Part shown: positions 16,966 through 26,349 of the stretch, one piece after another
Layout: each line of letters begins with the position of its first letter
Numbering within the stretch: the stretch's first letter is position 1
From: Ureibacillus manganicus DSM 26584
Lineage (GTDB): Bacteria; Bacillota; Bacilli; Bacillales_A; Planococcaceae
Assembly (NCBI RefSeq): GCF_000772945.1
Contig: NZ_JPVN01000006.1
Span: 124,001-188,000 of the forward strand
Reading direction: 5' to 3'
Length of the DNA: 64,000 bases
The notes under the pieces: model-generated
What the model saw: the letters and a program-made list of their open reading frames with translations, nothing else
Told to the model about the DNA's origin: nothing
Databases searched by the model: none
Translations under genes and position numbers: made by a program

Positions 16966-17691
16966 TTGAAAATTTACGCACACAGAGGGTATTCTGCAAA
17001 GTATCCAGAAAACACACTGGCAGCATTTTGCGCCACTGCAATGTTACCTATAGAAGGAGTAGAGTTTGATGTTCATCTAACTACTGACTCCCGTGTGGTT
17101 GTTATACACGATGAGAAAATTGATCGTACATCTAACGGATCAGGGTATGTTAAAGATATGACTTTAAATGAGCTTCGCCAGTATGATTATGGCTCGTGGT
17201 TTAGTAAAGAGTTTGCAGGTGAAGCCATTCCCACTCTAGCTGAAGTACTTGAAGTGTTTAAAGACACACATCATCATATTAACATTGAGCTTAAATCAGA
17301 TGTTTTTGTATATGCAGGGATGGAGGAAATGGTTCTAAGCGAAGTGAAAGCTCAGGGTATGTTGGACCGAGTTGTAATCTCATCGTTTGACCATGAAGCT
17401 GTAAATCGAATATCAAAACTTGCACCAGATGTGGAAAACGCAGCGTTGTTCGTGAATATGATTTTAGATGTTGCTAAATATCAAGAAAAACTCCCAGCAA
17501 AAGCATTGCATGTGTCTCTGCCAACAGCAGTACGTAAACCAGTGCTTGATGCAATATCAGAAGGTTCTATTGTCCGTGTCTGGACTGTTAATGAAACAAA
17601 ATATCTTGAGCCGTTACTTCATATTGGTGTGGATGCAATATTTACAGACGAGCCTGAGAAAATGCTGGAGTATTTAACAAAAAGAGCATAA
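16966..17691 (+). CDS. Glycerophosphodiester phosphodiesterase family protein
   Basis: 241 residues from the TTG at 16966, which lies 8 bases after AAGGGGAA; an upstream ATG at 16957 is too close to that site. GDPD catalytic features are present: HRG at 6-8, ENT at 15-17, EFDVH at 33-37 with the metal-binding E33 and D35, HDE at 48-50, and NIELKS. It cleaves glycerophosphodiesters to glycerol-3-phosphate and an alcohol. There is no signal peptide, so the enzyme is cytoplasmic, like UgpQ-type rather than secreted GlpQ-type proteins. Confidence 0.92.
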   Translation: MKIYAHRGYSAKYPENTLAAFCATAMLPIEGVEFDVHLTTDSRVVVIHDEKIDRTSNGSGYVKDMTLNELRQYDYGSWFSKEFAGEAIPTLAEVLEVFKDTHHHINIELKSDVFVYAGMEEMVLSEVKAQGMLDRVVISSFDHEAVNRISKLAPDVENAALFVNMILDVAKYQEKLPAKALHVSLPTAVRKPVLDAISEGSIVRVWTVNETKYLEPLLHIGVDAIFTDEPEKMLEYLTKRA

Positions 17692-17736
17692 AAAGCTTTT
17701 GTAAAAAAGTAGTAGAGTGTTAGAACTCTATTAAAT

Positions 17737-17808
17737 CTCGCCCAATTCGGAGTAGTTAGATTTTTAATAATCTTACTATTCTAAAGATTAGGGCGTTTTT
17801 TATTTGAG
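17737..17808 (+). terminator. Long terminator hairpin after the glycerophosphodiesterase gene
   Basis: CGCCC near 17739 pairs with GGGCG near 17799. A nested AGTAGTTAGATT/AATCTTACTATT pairing lies inside. TTTTTTATTT follows. Confidence 0.7.
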
Positions 17809-17938
17809 AAAAATTTAGTTTAATCGAGCAAAAGTAACCTTTGTTACCAATGTTTATAGGGTGTTTTGACTTCAATTTCGCCAAAATTCGCCATATTTAT
17901 AAAAATTGTGTTGATTTTAATATAAATATGACTTATTA

Positions 17939-17966
17939 TTTTGAATATTAATATTATTGGTATAAT
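17939..17966 (+). promoter_or_regulatory. Candidate promoter of the peptide transporter operon
   Basis: TATAAT at 17961-17966 with TTTTGA at 17939-17944 (16-base spacer), about 50 bases upstream of the start of the binding-protein gene. The 214 bases upstream of that gene are otherwise AT-rich with no further gene. Confidence 0.4.
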
Positions 17967-18019
17967 ATTAATCTTCTATTAACGAAATAGAGTGAAAAGA
18001 AAAAATATTAGGGGGGCAA

Positions 18020-19606
18020 ATGATGAAAAGAAAAGCATTTTGGGGAATTTTTCTATTTGTTATCAGTGCGATCTTACTAGTAGGATGTTCTGGCGGAACG
18101 TCTACAGGTGAAACTACTGATAATGGTCAAAAAGAGACAGACAAAACGACTGACAATGGACAAGTTGATAAAACTTTAACAATTGCTGTCGGTTCAGATA
18201 TGGTTTCTTTCGATATCCATAACCACAACAACACTTCTACTGAAGCAGTCCATGTAAATATGTTCAACTACTTATTCAAAAAGGATGCAAGTGGCAATAT
18301 TATCAATGAATTAGTAGAGGAATATGAAATTATTGATGATTTAACTGTTGAAATGAAATTACGCGAAGGTGTTACTTTCCACAATGGTGACCCACTTACT
18401 TCTGAAGACGTTAAGTTTACGTTAGAAAGAGTAGCTAAGGATGACAAGCTTAAAGAATATCCAAACTATAAGCAAATTAAAGAAGTACAAGTTATTGATG
18501 AGTTAACGTTTAGAGTTGTTACTCATGCTCCAGAACCATCTCTATTCCACCGACTTTCTCGTCTAGGATCTGGTATTCTTCCAAAGAACTATATCGAGGC
18601 AAACGGCTTTGATCATTTCCTAGCAAACCCAATCGGGACAGGCCCATACCAATTTAAAGAGTGGGTTCGTGATGATCATATTACTCTAGTTCCTTTCGAA
18701 AACTACTATAACGGTAAAGTAGAAGAATGGGATGAAGTTGTATTCCGTGTAATCCCTGAAAATTCAACACGTGTATCTGAACTATTAACAGGCGGAGTAG
18801 ATATCGCAGTTAATATTCCTCCAGCTGACTGGGACCGTGTAAATTCAAATGAAGGTACAGCTATTGTACAAGAAGTTTCAAACCGTGTAATTATGTTAAT
18901 CATGCGTGCAACTGAAGGATTACCAACCGCAGATGTTCGTGTACGTCAAGCGTTAGACTATGCAATTGATGATGGAACTTTAGCGGATATTGTTCTTAAA
19001 GGTGGAGCAGTTCCTACTAAGACAATGGTAGGTCCAGGAAACTTTGGTGATAACCCTGACCTTTATAACACTTTCAATTATGATGTAGAAAAAGCAAAAG
19101 CATTACTTGCTGAAGCAGGATATGCAGATGGCTTTGAAATGACTCTTCAAGCTCCACGTGGACGCTACTTACAAGATGCTGAAGTAGCAGAAATGATTGC
19201 AGGTATGCTTGCAGCTGTTAATGTAAAAGTGAATGTTGAGTTTTTAGAGTGGAGTAATTTTGTTGAAATGCGTAATGCAAATGAAAACAAAGAAGCTTAC
19301 TTACTTGGGTTAGGAAATTCAATGTTTGACGGCGCGTATTCTGTAGACTGGTACCGTGCTGAACGTATGGCAGGTCATACAGATTACAAAAACGATAGAA
19401 TTGAAGAATTGTTAGCGGCTTCTGCTTCTAATATGAATCCAGAAGAACGTGAAAAACAAATTCAAGAAATTTCTGCAATTGCAGCAGAAGAAGTACCATT
19501 CATTAAGCTTTATCAAGAAAAAATTAACATCGGTGTAAGCGATAAAATTGATTTCGCTCCAACATCAGATGAAATGATTAACGCTGCATCTATTAAAAGA
19601 AAATAA
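18020..19606 (+). CDS. Peptide ABC transporter substrate-binding lipoprotein (DppA/OppA type)
   Basis: 528 residues. Signal peptide with lipobox LVGC, Cys23, then a low-complexity G/T/D/K linker (about 25-50). The SBP family 5 body carries the expected motifs (KLREGVTFHNGDPLTSEDV; IGTGPYQFKEW). RBS AGGGGGG lies 3 bases before the first of two adjacent ATGs. It is the first gene of a complete five-gene Dpp/Opp-type operon. The linked M20 peptidase suggests peptide or acylated amino acid substrates; the exact ligand cannot be told from sequence alone. Confidence 0.92.
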   Translation: MMKRKAFWGIFLFVISAILLVGCSGGTSTGETTDNGQKETDKTTDNGQVDKTLTIAVGSDMVSFDIHNHNNTSTEAVHVNMFNYLFKKDASGNIINELVEEYEIIDDLTVEMKLREGVTFHNGDPLTSEDVKFTLERVAKDDKLKEYPNYKQIKEVQVIDELTFRVVTHAPEPSLFHRLSRLGSGILPKNYIEANGFDHFLANPIGTGPYQFKEWVRDDHITLVPFENYYNGKVEEWDEVVFRVIPENSTRVSELLTGGVDIAVNIPPADWDRVNSNEGTAIVQEVSNRVIMLIMRATEGLPTADVRVRQALDYAIDDGTLADIVLKGGAVPTKTMVGPGNFGDNPDLYNTFNYDVEKAKALLAEAGYADGFEMTLQAPRGRYLQDAEVAEMIAGMLAAVNVKVNVEFLEWSNFVEMRNANENKEAYLLGLGNSMFDGAYSVDWYRAERMAGHTDYKNDRIEELLAASASNMNPEEREKQIQEISAIAAEEVPFIKLYQEKINIGVSDKIDFAPTSDEMINAASIKRK

Positions 19607-19620
19607 ATAGAGTTATTAAA

Positions 19621-19650
19621 AAGGGACTAAGGAGTAATCCTTAGTCCTTT
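19621..19650 (+). terminator. Intercistronic hairpin between binding protein and permease genes
   Basis: GGACTAAGG and CCTTAGTCC form a 9-bp perfect stem, extended by A-T pairs, with only a weak T-run. Hairpins in this position usually stabilise or over-represent the binding-protein mRNA relative to the permease genes. Confidence 0.65.
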
Positions 19651-19668
19651 ACACTAAGAGGTGAGAAG

Positions 19669-20583
19669 ATGGGTAAATATTTGATTCGACGTCTACTGCA
19701 AGTTATTCCGGTTCTTTTCATTATTTCTTTTGTTGTATTTTGTCTAGTCTTTGTTGCCGGTGACCCGGTTGCACTGATGCTTCCAGAAGATGCAAGCCAA
19801 GAAGATATTGAACAGCTACGGGAATCGTTAGGTTTAAACGAACCATTCCACATTCAGTACTTTACATATATGGTAGGGCTAGTTCAACTAGACTTTGGAG
19901 ATTCATTCCGTTATAACCAAAGTGCTTTACCAATTGTCCTTGAACGGCTTCCGGCCACACTAGAACTGGCAGCTGCTGCAATGATTATCGCAATAATTAT
20001 TGCCATTCCATTTGGTATTTGGTCAGCTACGAAAAAGAATTCCCCAGTAGATTTCCTTGCTACAGGTGGATCTGTCTTATGGAAAGCAATGCCGAACTTC
20101 TGGTTAGGTATTATGTTGATTTTATTATTCTCAGTAACATTAGGTTGGTTCCCAGTATCAGGCCGAGGAACCCTTAGCCATCTAGTACTACCGGCGATTA
20201 CGTTAGGTACTGGTATTGCAGCAGAAATGACAAGGCTAATTCGCTCAAGCATGCTTGAAATTTTAAATCAGGATTATATTAGAACAGCAAAAAGTAAAGG
20301 TATAAGAAATTTCTTTGTTGTAAATAAACACGCATTCCGCAATGCACTTATACCTGTAGTAACAATTACTGCACTACAAACCTCCACTTTAGTTGGTGGT
20401 ACGTTAGTTACTGAAACAGTATTCTCTTGGCCTGGTTTAGGTCAGCTCCTAATCCAAGCTGTAAATACAAGGGACATGGCGATTGTTCAAGCAAGTGTAT
20501 TTGTCATAGCTTTCATCGTAATCCTTATGAATCTATTAGCAGATATCCTTTACAAAATACTAGATCCAAGAATTAAGTACTAG
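19669..20583 (+). CDS. Peptide ABC transporter permease (DppB/OppB type)
   Basis: 304 residues, six membrane segments. The N-terminus MGKYLIRRLLQVIPVLFIIS is typical of DppB proteins. The EAA loop lies near DYIRTAKSKGIRNFFVVNKH. RBS AGAGGTGA precedes the ATG. It forms the import channel with the DppC-type permease encoded 15 bases downstream. Confidence 0.93.
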   Translation: MGKYLIRRLLQVIPVLFIISFVVFCLVFVAGDPVALMLPEDASQEDIEQLRESLGLNEPFHIQYFTYMVGLVQLDFGDSFRYNQSALPIVLERLPATLELAAAAMIIAIIIAIPFGIWSATKKNSPVDFLATGGSVLWKAMPNFWLGIMLILLFSVTLGWFPVSGRGTLSHLVLPAITLGTGIAAEMTRLIRSSMLEILNQDYIRTAKSKGIRNFFVVNKHAFRNALIPVVTITALQTSTLVGGTLVTETVFSWPGLGQLLIQAVNTRDMAIVQASVFVIAFIVILMNLLADILYKILDPRIKY

Positions 20584-20597
20584 AAGGGGGAGGACAT

Positions 20598-21524
20598 ATG
20601 TCGGTAAATTCACAGACTCAAAATCAAAATCAATCAGTTACAAGCACGGTCGAGAAAAAACAAGCACCTAATGCCTTTGTCCGTTGGATGCGTCTTTTGT
20701 TTAAAAGTAAAACAGGGACTTTCGGGTTTATTATTGTTCTTGCTGTAATTCTGGTTGCTATTTTTGCTAAATTTCTTGCACCGTATGATCCGAATATGAT
20801 TAATCCCGCTGCAATGCTTAAACCACCTGTTTGGGTAGAAGGCGGATCAGCTGAACATATACTAGGTACAGATAATCTTGGTCGCGATATGTTAAGTAGA
20901 ATTATATATGGTTCTCAAATTTCTCTACTTGTAGGATTATCAGCTGTTGCTCTTGCAGGAGTGATTGGTGTTTTTGTTGGCTTAGTAGCTGGATACTATG
21001 GAGGATTTGTAGACAATGTATTAATGCGCTTAGTTGACTCATTTTTAGCAATTCCAACGATACTATTTGCCCTAGTTATTTTAAGTATTTTCGGGCCAAG
21101 TGTAACAACATTAATAGTTGTGCTTGGAATCACGAACTGGGTTCAATATGCTCGCCTTGTCCGTGGGGAAGTACTATCTATAAAAGAACGCGAGTTTGTA
21201 AAAGCGGCAAAATCTATTGGTGTTCGTGATAATAAAATAATACTTAAACATCTTCTTCCAAATGTCATTTCACCTTTCATCGTAATTTCTACTTTAAGTG
21301 TTGCGACTACAATCATTCTTGAAGCTTCATTAAGCTTTTTAGGATTAGGAATTCAGCCTCCAACAATTTCATGGGGTGGAATCTTAAGTGACGGAAGAGA
21401 TTACATTGCTACTAGCTGGTGGTTAGCAACGTTCCCTGGTCTTGCGATTACGATTACAGTGCTTGCGATTATCTTCTTAGGTGATTGGCTTCGCGATGTA
21501 CTTGATCCTAGATCAACAAATTAA
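20598..21524 (+). CDS. Peptide ABC transporter permease (DppC/OppC type)
   Basis: 308 residues. A 30-residue polar N-terminus rich in N/Q precedes the first membrane helix, as in OppC. GTDNLGRDMLSRIIYGSQIS is the OppC N-terminal signature, and the EAA loop reads REFVKAAKSIGVRDNKIILK. AAGGGGGAGG lies before the ATG. Confidence 0.93.
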   Translation: MSVNSQTQNQNQSVTSTVEKKQAPNAFVRWMRLLFKSKTGTFGFIIVLAVILVAIFAKFLAPYDPNMINPAAMLKPPVWVEGGSAEHILGTDNLGRDMLSRIIYGSQISLLVGLSAVALAGVIGVFVGLVAGYYGGFVDNVLMRLVDSFLAIPTILFALVILSIFGPSVTTLIVVLGITNWVQYARLVRGEVLSIKEREFVKAAKSIGVRDNKIILKHLLPNVISPFIVISTLSVATTIILEASLSFLGLGIQPPTISWGGILSDGRDYIATSWWLATFPGLAITITVLAIIFLGDWLRDVLDPRSTN

Positions 21525-21612
21525 TAAAAGTAACATATAAAAATATACTTGCAGTTGAGCAAGGAGAAAATGTGTACAAACATCCAGTAGATATGAAGAG
21601 GGGGTCTTGAAT

Positions 21613-22596
21613 ATGACAGAAGCTTTATTGGAGGTAAAGGATTTAAAAACCTACTTTCACACGGAGAATGGAGTAGTTCCGTCAGTAGATGGTGTTTCTT
21701 TTTCGATAAAGAAAGGGGAAACAATTGCTGTCGTTGGTGAATCAGGTAGTGGTAAAAGTGTGACATCGCTATCAATCATGGGACTAGTTGGATCTCCAGG
21801 TAAAGTTGTAGGTGGAGAGATTTTGTTTGAAGGGAAAGATCTTACGACAATCTCAAATCGTGATATGAGAAAGCTTCGCGGAAATGAGATTGCTATGATT
21901 TTCCAAGAACCGTTAACCTCTTTAAATCCATTATTTACAGTTGGCAACCAAATCTCTGAATCAATTAAACTACATCAAAAAGCAAGTAAGGAAGAAGCGA
22001 AGATTAAAAGTATCGAGATGCTTAGGAAAGTTGGGATCCCTCGCCCAGAAAAAGTTTATTCTTCTTACCCACACATGTTAAGTGGAGGTATGAGGCAGCG
22101 AGTAATGATTGCGATGGCACTTTCTTGTAATCCTAAACTATTGATAGCTGATGAACCTACAACAGCGCTAGATGTAACGATTCAGGCACAAATTTTACAA
22201 CTAATGAGAAACCTTATCCATGAAAACGACACTTCCATTATGTTAATTACCCATGACCTTGGTGTAGTTGCAGAAATGGTTGATACAGTTATCGTGATGT
22301 ACGCTGGGCAGGTTGTTGAGTATACCGATGTTTATACAATCTTTAAGGCGCCAAAGCACCCCTATACAAAGGGGTTGCTTGATAGCACTCCTAAAATTCA
22401 TGAATTGAAGGATGAACTACAATCAATTGAAGGGACAGTACCTGCACCTGGTACGATTACTAAAGGTTGCAGATTCCAAACACGCTGTCCGCTTGCAACT
22501 AGCAAGTGTTTCAATGAGGAACCAGAGTTAAAAGAAATTCGACCGAACCACCAAGTTCGTTGCTGGCTCCATGAAGAAGGAGAGGTGACAATCTAA
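21613..22596 (+). CDS. Peptide ABC transporter ATPase (DppD/OppD type)
   Basis: 327 residues from the ATG at 21613, which is better spaced from AGAGGGGG than the TTG at 21607. Walker A is GESGSGKS, the signature is LSGGMRQR, and Walker B is [14 protein letters not shown]-terminal oligopeptide-transporter ATPase domain with four cysteines ([14 protein letters not shown], then RC near the end) fits the iron-sulfur or metal-binding C-terminal region seen in this family. The stop overlaps the next start (TAATG). Confidence 0.93.
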   Translation: MTEALLEVKDLKTYFHTENGVVPSVDGVSFSIKKGETIAVVGESGSGKSVTSLSIMGLVGSPGKVVGGEILFEGKDLTTISNRDMRKLRGNEIAMIFQEPLTSLNPLFTVGNQISESIKLHQKASKEEAKIKSIEMLRKVGIPRPEKVYSSYPHMLSGGMRQRVMIAMALSCNPKLLIADEPTTALDVTIQAQILQLMRNLIHENDTSIMLITHDLGVVAEMVDTVIVMYAGQVVEYTDVYTIFKAPKHPYTKGLLDSTPKIHELKDELQSIEGTVPAPGTITKGCRFQTRCPLATSKCFNEEPELKEIRPNHQVRCWLHEEGEVTI

Positions 22597-23639
22597 TGGT
22601 ACAAAACCTTGAACAAGTTGAAAAACAAGCAAAGAAAGAAGAATACTTATTAGAAGTTAAAGGTTTGAAAAAGTATTTTGATGTTACTGAAGGGATGTTT
22701 AAAAAGGAAAGACAATATTTAAGAGCGGTAGACAATATTGACTTCTTTGTAAAACAAGGTGAAACCCTGGGGATCGTTGGAGAGTCAGGTTGTGGGAAAT
22801 CTACAACGGGTAACTTAGTCATGCAATTGTTGGATAAGACAGAAGGGGAAATTATCTTTGAAGGCGTCGATTTAGGAAAACTAAAAGGCGAAGCTCTACG
22901 CAAAAAAAGAGCTGAAATTCAAATGATTTTCCAAGATCCATTTAGCTCACTAAACCCAAGGATGAGAGTATTTGATATTATTGCAGAACCTTTAAAAACA
23001 CATAATGTTGCGAAGGGTAAAGATTTAGAAAACCAAGTTTATGAATTAATGGATGTTGTAGGGCTAGATCGTTCTTATGCTAGAAGATATCCACATGAAT
23101 TTAGTGGAGGGCAAAGACAAAGGATTGGTATTGCTAGAGCTATCGCATTAAAACCTAAGTTAATCATTTGTGATGAGCCTGTCTCTGCACTTGACGTTTC
23201 AATTCAGTCACAGATTTTAAATTTAATGTCTAAGCTACAAAAGGAATTTCAATTGACTTATATTTTTATTGCCCATGGATTGCCGGCCGTTAAGCATATA
23301 AGTGACAGAGTAGCAGTTATGTATCTTGGGAAAATCGTTGAGATCACGACTAAAGAAAAATTATTTGACCAACCATTACACCCTTATACAGAAGGTTTAC
23401 TATCGGCTGTTCCGATTCCTGACCCAACACTTCGGGACCAAAAAGACCGAATTATTATTGAAGGTGACATGCCAAGTCCAGCAAATCCGCCTTCAGGTTG
23501 TCGTTTCCATACAAGATGCCCGTATGCTCAGGAAAAATGCCGTAATGTAGAACCGAATCTGGTTGAAGAAAAGCCTGACCATTTTGTTGCTTGTCATTTC
23601 CCGCTTGAGGAAGGACATGGAGTACTAATAGAAAAATAA
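22596..23639 (+). CDS. Peptide ABC transporter ATPase (DppF/OppF type)
   Basis: 347 residues. Walker A is GESGCGKST, the signature is FSGGQRQR, and Walker B is LIICDEPVSALD. The switch region reads IAHGLPAVKHISD where most relatives have HDL; the histidine is kept but the next residue is Gly. The C-terminal cysteine cluster (CRFHTRCPYAQEKC) is present. Translationally coupled to the preceding ATPase gene by a one-base overlap. Confidence 0.93.
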   Translation: MVQNLEQVEKQAKKEEYLLEVKGLKKYFDVTEGMFKKERQYLRAVDNIDFFVKQGETLGIVGESGCGKSTTGNLVMQLLDKTEGEIIFEGVDLGKLKGEALRKKRAEIQMIFQDPFSSLNPRMRVFDIIAEPLKTHNVAKGKDLENQVYELMDVVGLDRSYARRYPHEFSGGQRQRIGIARAIALKPKLIICDEPVSALDVSIQSQILNLMSKLQKEFQLTYIFIAHGLPAVKHISDRVAVMYLGKIVEITTKEKLFDQPLHPYTEGLLSAVPIPDPTLRDQKDRIIIEGDMPSPANPPSGCRFHTRCPYAQEKCRNVEPNLVEEKPDHFVACHFPLEEGHGVLIEK

Positions 23640-23667
23640 GTATGTAAAGAATTTGGAGATGGTGGAA

Positions 23668-24798
23668 GTGGAAACTTTCGTATATGAGAAAAAAAATGAG
23701 ATGCTTCAACTAATTGAACAACTCGTTAATATCGATAGTGGTTCTTACTATAAAAAAGGGGTTGACCAAGTAGGCTCAATCTTAAAAGAGAAGTATGAAG
23801 AACTTGGTTTTGTAGTTGATGTTAAAGAAGAAAAAGAGTTTGGAAATAATATGGTCATCCAGCATAAAAATGCAAAGGATCCGAAAATCATCCTAGTTGC
23901 CCATATGGATACTGTATTCCCAGAGGGTACTGTTGCCAATCGCCCTTTCCATATAGAGGGAAGTCGTGCATATGGACCAGGTGTAGTTGATATGAAGGCT
24001 AGCCAAGTTGAATTAATCTATGCAATTAAAGCTTTGCAAAAAATAGATTCAAAGAGTGTTGAAAATATTCAAATCATATTAAATGGAGACGAAGAAATCG
24101 GTTCGATTACTTCACGCCCATTAATTGAAAAACATTCAATTGGAAAAGAGTATGCTCTAATCATGGAGCCTGCTAGAAAAGATGGCTCTCTTGTTACAGC
24201 AAGACGCGGTGGCGGTCGTTATGAGATTGTTGTTAAAGGGGTAGCGGCACACTCAGGAATTGAGCCGGAAAAAGGTAGAAGTGCAATCGAAGAACTTGCC
24301 TATAAGATTATACAGTTGCATAAATTAAATGATCACGAAAAGGGTATCAGCGTTAACGTTGGGATCATTGAAGGTGGATCATCTGTCAATACTGTGTCAG
24401 CAAATGCAGTAGCGCACGTAGATATCCGAATTTCTGAAATGGAGCAAGCATCCTATTTAGAAGATAAGATAAAAGAAATTTGCTCTACAACAGTAGTGTC
24501 TGGAACTGAAATTCATCTAGAAGGTGCAATTAATCGTCCGCCAATGGTATTCAATGAAAAGACAGAACAATTGCTTCATATTATTGAGGATGTTGGTGGA
24601 GAGATTGGTTTAAAGGTTAAAAATACAGCAACAGGTGGCGGTGGAGATGCTTCATTTACATCGGCAACCGGGGTTGCTACAGTTGATGGCCTTGGTCCAG
24701 TTGGAGGAAATGCGCATAGTGAAGAAGAGTATTTAGAAATTGATACACTTCCAGAACGCACGCTACTTTTAGCAAAAACGATTAAGCGACTTTCCTAG
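23668..24798 (+). CDS. M20-family metallopeptidase (carboxypeptidase G2-like)
   Basis: 376 residues from the GTG at 23668, chosen because GGAG lies 9 bases upstream; ATG 23659 and GTG 23662 are in frame and cannot be excluded. Zinc-site motifs of M20 are present: LVAHMDTVFP (His, Asp), GPGVVDMKA (bridging Asp), LNGDEEIGS (catalytic Glu), and a late NAHSEEEYLE with a metal histidine. HSGIEPEKGRSA is the dimerisation-domain histidine region. No signal peptide, so cytoplasmic. Only about 30 bases after the transporter operon, so it probably hydrolyses what the transporter imports, such as peptides or N-acyl amino acids. Confidence 0.88.
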   Translation: METFVYEKKNEMLQLIEQLVNIDSGSYYKKGVDQVGSILKEKYEELGFVVDVKEEKEFGNNMVIQHKNAKDPKIILVAHMDTVFPEGTVANRPFHIEGSRAYGPGVVDMKASQVELIYAIKALQKIDSKSVENIQIILNGDEEIGSITSRPLIEKHSIGKEYALIMEPARKDGSLVTARRGGGRYEIVVKGVAAHSGIEPEKGRSAIEELAYKIIQLHKLNDHEKGISVNVGIIEGGSSVNTVSANAVAHVDIRISEMEQASYLEDKIKEICSTTVVSGTEIHLEGAINRPPMVFNEKTEQLLHIIEDVGGEIGLKVKNTATGGGGDASFTSATGVATVDGLGPVGGNAHSEEEYLEIDTLPERTLLLAKTIKRLS

Positions 24799-24837
24799 TT
24801 AGGACTGTTAATAATTATTCTGATTCCTAAAAAATAA

Positions 24838-24881
24838 AAGGGATTGACTCCTCGTTTGAAAAACAGAGTCAATCCTTTTTT
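24838..24881. terminator. Terminator after the peptidase gene
   Basis: AAAGGGATTGACTC pairs with GAGTCAATCCTTTTT. It ends the transporter-peptidase operon and may also serve the convergent DUF2804 gene. Confidence 0.88.
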
Positions 24882-24930
24882 AACTATAGCAAGTATTATT
24901 CTCTCAAGCTTGGAGTCGATAAATGACTTC

Positions 24931-25953
24931 CTACCACTTTGCAACATGTTCTTCAATACAGCCAAGCATTTGTTGGATTAGGAATGTGCTTCCGTCGTCT
25001 AATTTCACTTGGCCGCTATAGTAGCCAACTAGTTGATGGACCTCAGATTGAACCACTTTCATTTCATTTTTTGCTACACGTTCGAAGAAAGGATGGAAAG
25101 TGAGCATGACTTGATCTGAAAATTTTGTTGTTATATACCAAGGCTTCTTAAAGTTAGCACGATCATAGGTAAACACAACATCTTCATGAATTTTAGTCAT
25201 TTTACCATCAATGATGATTGCATTCTCGGTCATGCCTGTGCCGTCTGTCCATTGTCCTCCGAAATTTAAGCCAACACGATGATTTCGAACTTTTTGAGAA
25301 GCCATCGCCCAATTCCATACAACTTCTCGTGGCCAAATTCCACGTCCAAAATCTAAAACGGCAAAACATTCTTCCTCATTGAATTTATAAGTTCGGTTAC
25401 CGATTTTAACAAAACCTGAAGTAGGTAACGTGTGGTGTTTTGCTGTGAATTGGAAATTTTTTCGGTTTCTTGGAATGACTACATTTAACGATTCGTCTTC
25501 TAATGGATGTTGGATAATTAACTCAGCTAGAAGTGCTTCATTTTCAAAATTATTGGTAGAAACAGATAAATAAGTAGTCGATTGTAAGTTTGTGATGCTT
25601 ATTGATAATTCAGGATTGGAGAATTGAACGGGTTCCAGAACTTTTGTAGGCATTTTTAGCTTACCGCCAAGTGGAATAGTAATGGTTTTTTCGATAAAGC
25701 GCTGTGTTTCATATTCTAAGAAATAAATAAAACAAACCGCAGCATAATCTAAATGACTAACTGTCACTGAGAACAAAACTTCCTCGCCGTAAATGCACCA
25801 ATAGTTCCATTTCTTTTTCCTCATAAAATGGCCAGATAAATTACAATCAATTAATGGTTTTCGAGCATAGCCGATCGCTAGCGGATTTAAATTCCCTTTG
25901 TTATCACATAAACGGGTAAGCTCCATAATTTCTCGTTCAGCGTGCTGCGCCAA
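24931..25953 (-). CDS. DUF2804 family protein
   Basis: 340 residues from the TTG at 25953, which has GAAAGGG about 9 bases upstream; another TTG six codons earlier overlaps that site. Conserved DUF2804 features are visible: a start in TRLCDNKGNLNPLAIGYARK, FGRGIWPREVVWNWAMAS near 225, and NFGGQWTDGTGMTENAIIID near 255. No signal peptide or membrane helix. The family's function is not known; its beta-rich fold resembles the lipocalin/AttH group. Single-gene unit. Confidence 0.8.
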   Translation of the reverse strand: MAQHAEREIMELTRLCDNKGNLNPLAIGYARKPLIDCNLSGHFMRKKKWNYWCIYGEEVLFSVTVSHLDYAAVCFIYFLEYETQRFIEKTITIPLGGKLKMPTKVLEPVQFSNPELSISITNLQSTTYLSVSTNNFENEALLAELIIQHPLEDESLNVVIPRNRKNFQFTAKHHTLPTSGFVKIGNRTYKFNEEECFAVLDFGRGIWPREVVWNWAMASQKVRNHRVGLNFGGQWTDGTGMTENAIIIDGKMTKIHEDVVFTYDRANFKKPWYITTKFSDQVMLTFHPFFERVAKNEMKVVQSEVHQLVGYYSGQVKLDDGSTFLIQQMLGCIEEHVAKW

Positions 25954-26088
25954 TTCAAAACACCCTTTCAAAACAATTCTAACTTACTTTTATATGCACC
26001 TTAAAATATGTTTTATATTAAGTTAATATATCATTATTTTTAGCAATAAAGGTAAATTTTATAGGAAGTTTTATGTTTCATTATTGTT

Positions 26089-26125
26089 ACAAACAACCCC
26101 CGAAATTCGATTTCGGGGGTTGTTT
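26089..26125. terminator. Perfect GC-rich hairpin
   Basis: CAAACAACCCCCGAAAT pairs perfectly with ATTTCGGGGGTTGTTTG over a 3-base loop (17-bp stem). No gene ends just upstream on the plus strand, so it may be a mobile-repeat hairpin or an orphan terminator. Its right end overlaps the first copy of the 29-base direct repeat. Confidence 0.7.
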
Positions 26126-26151
26126 GCGACGAGGATAGCGTAGTGACGCAG
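26123..26151 (+). repeat. 29-base direct repeat, copy 1
   Basis: Begins TTGCGACGAGGATAGCGTAG and ends ACGCAGG. It matches copy 2 at 27 of 29 positions (TG versus CA in the middle). It abuts the hairpin at 26089-26125. Confidence 0.75.
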
Positions 26152-26225
26152 GAGCAAGAATTAGAATGAAGAATAAATTCAACAGGGTTCACTAATAAAG
26201 ATGCGGCTATATTTTGGGTGATGTC

Positions 26226-26254
26226 TTGCGACGAGGATAGCGTAGCAACGCAGG
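26226..26254 (+). repeat. 29-base direct repeat, copy 2
   Basis: Same ends as copy 1, 103 bases downstream. The unit is more GC-rich than its surroundings and is not part of a reading frame that I can support. It may be a small interspersed repeat of the genome. Confidence 0.75.
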
Positions 26255-26349
26255 TGTAATAAGTTCTTTAAATTCCTTAGTAAAAAACTAATGCAATTTT
26301 TGCAGATTGATTCTCATTGATGCATACGATGTTATGAGGAGGGGCGAAG

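Larger units (their letters stand above)
25954..26349. other. Intergenic region with hairpin and direct repeats
   Basis: About 400 bases without a gene. It contains a very strong hairpin at 26089-26125 and two 29-base repeats (26123 and 26226), listed separately. The rest is AT-rich with nothing recognisable. Confidence 0.6.
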
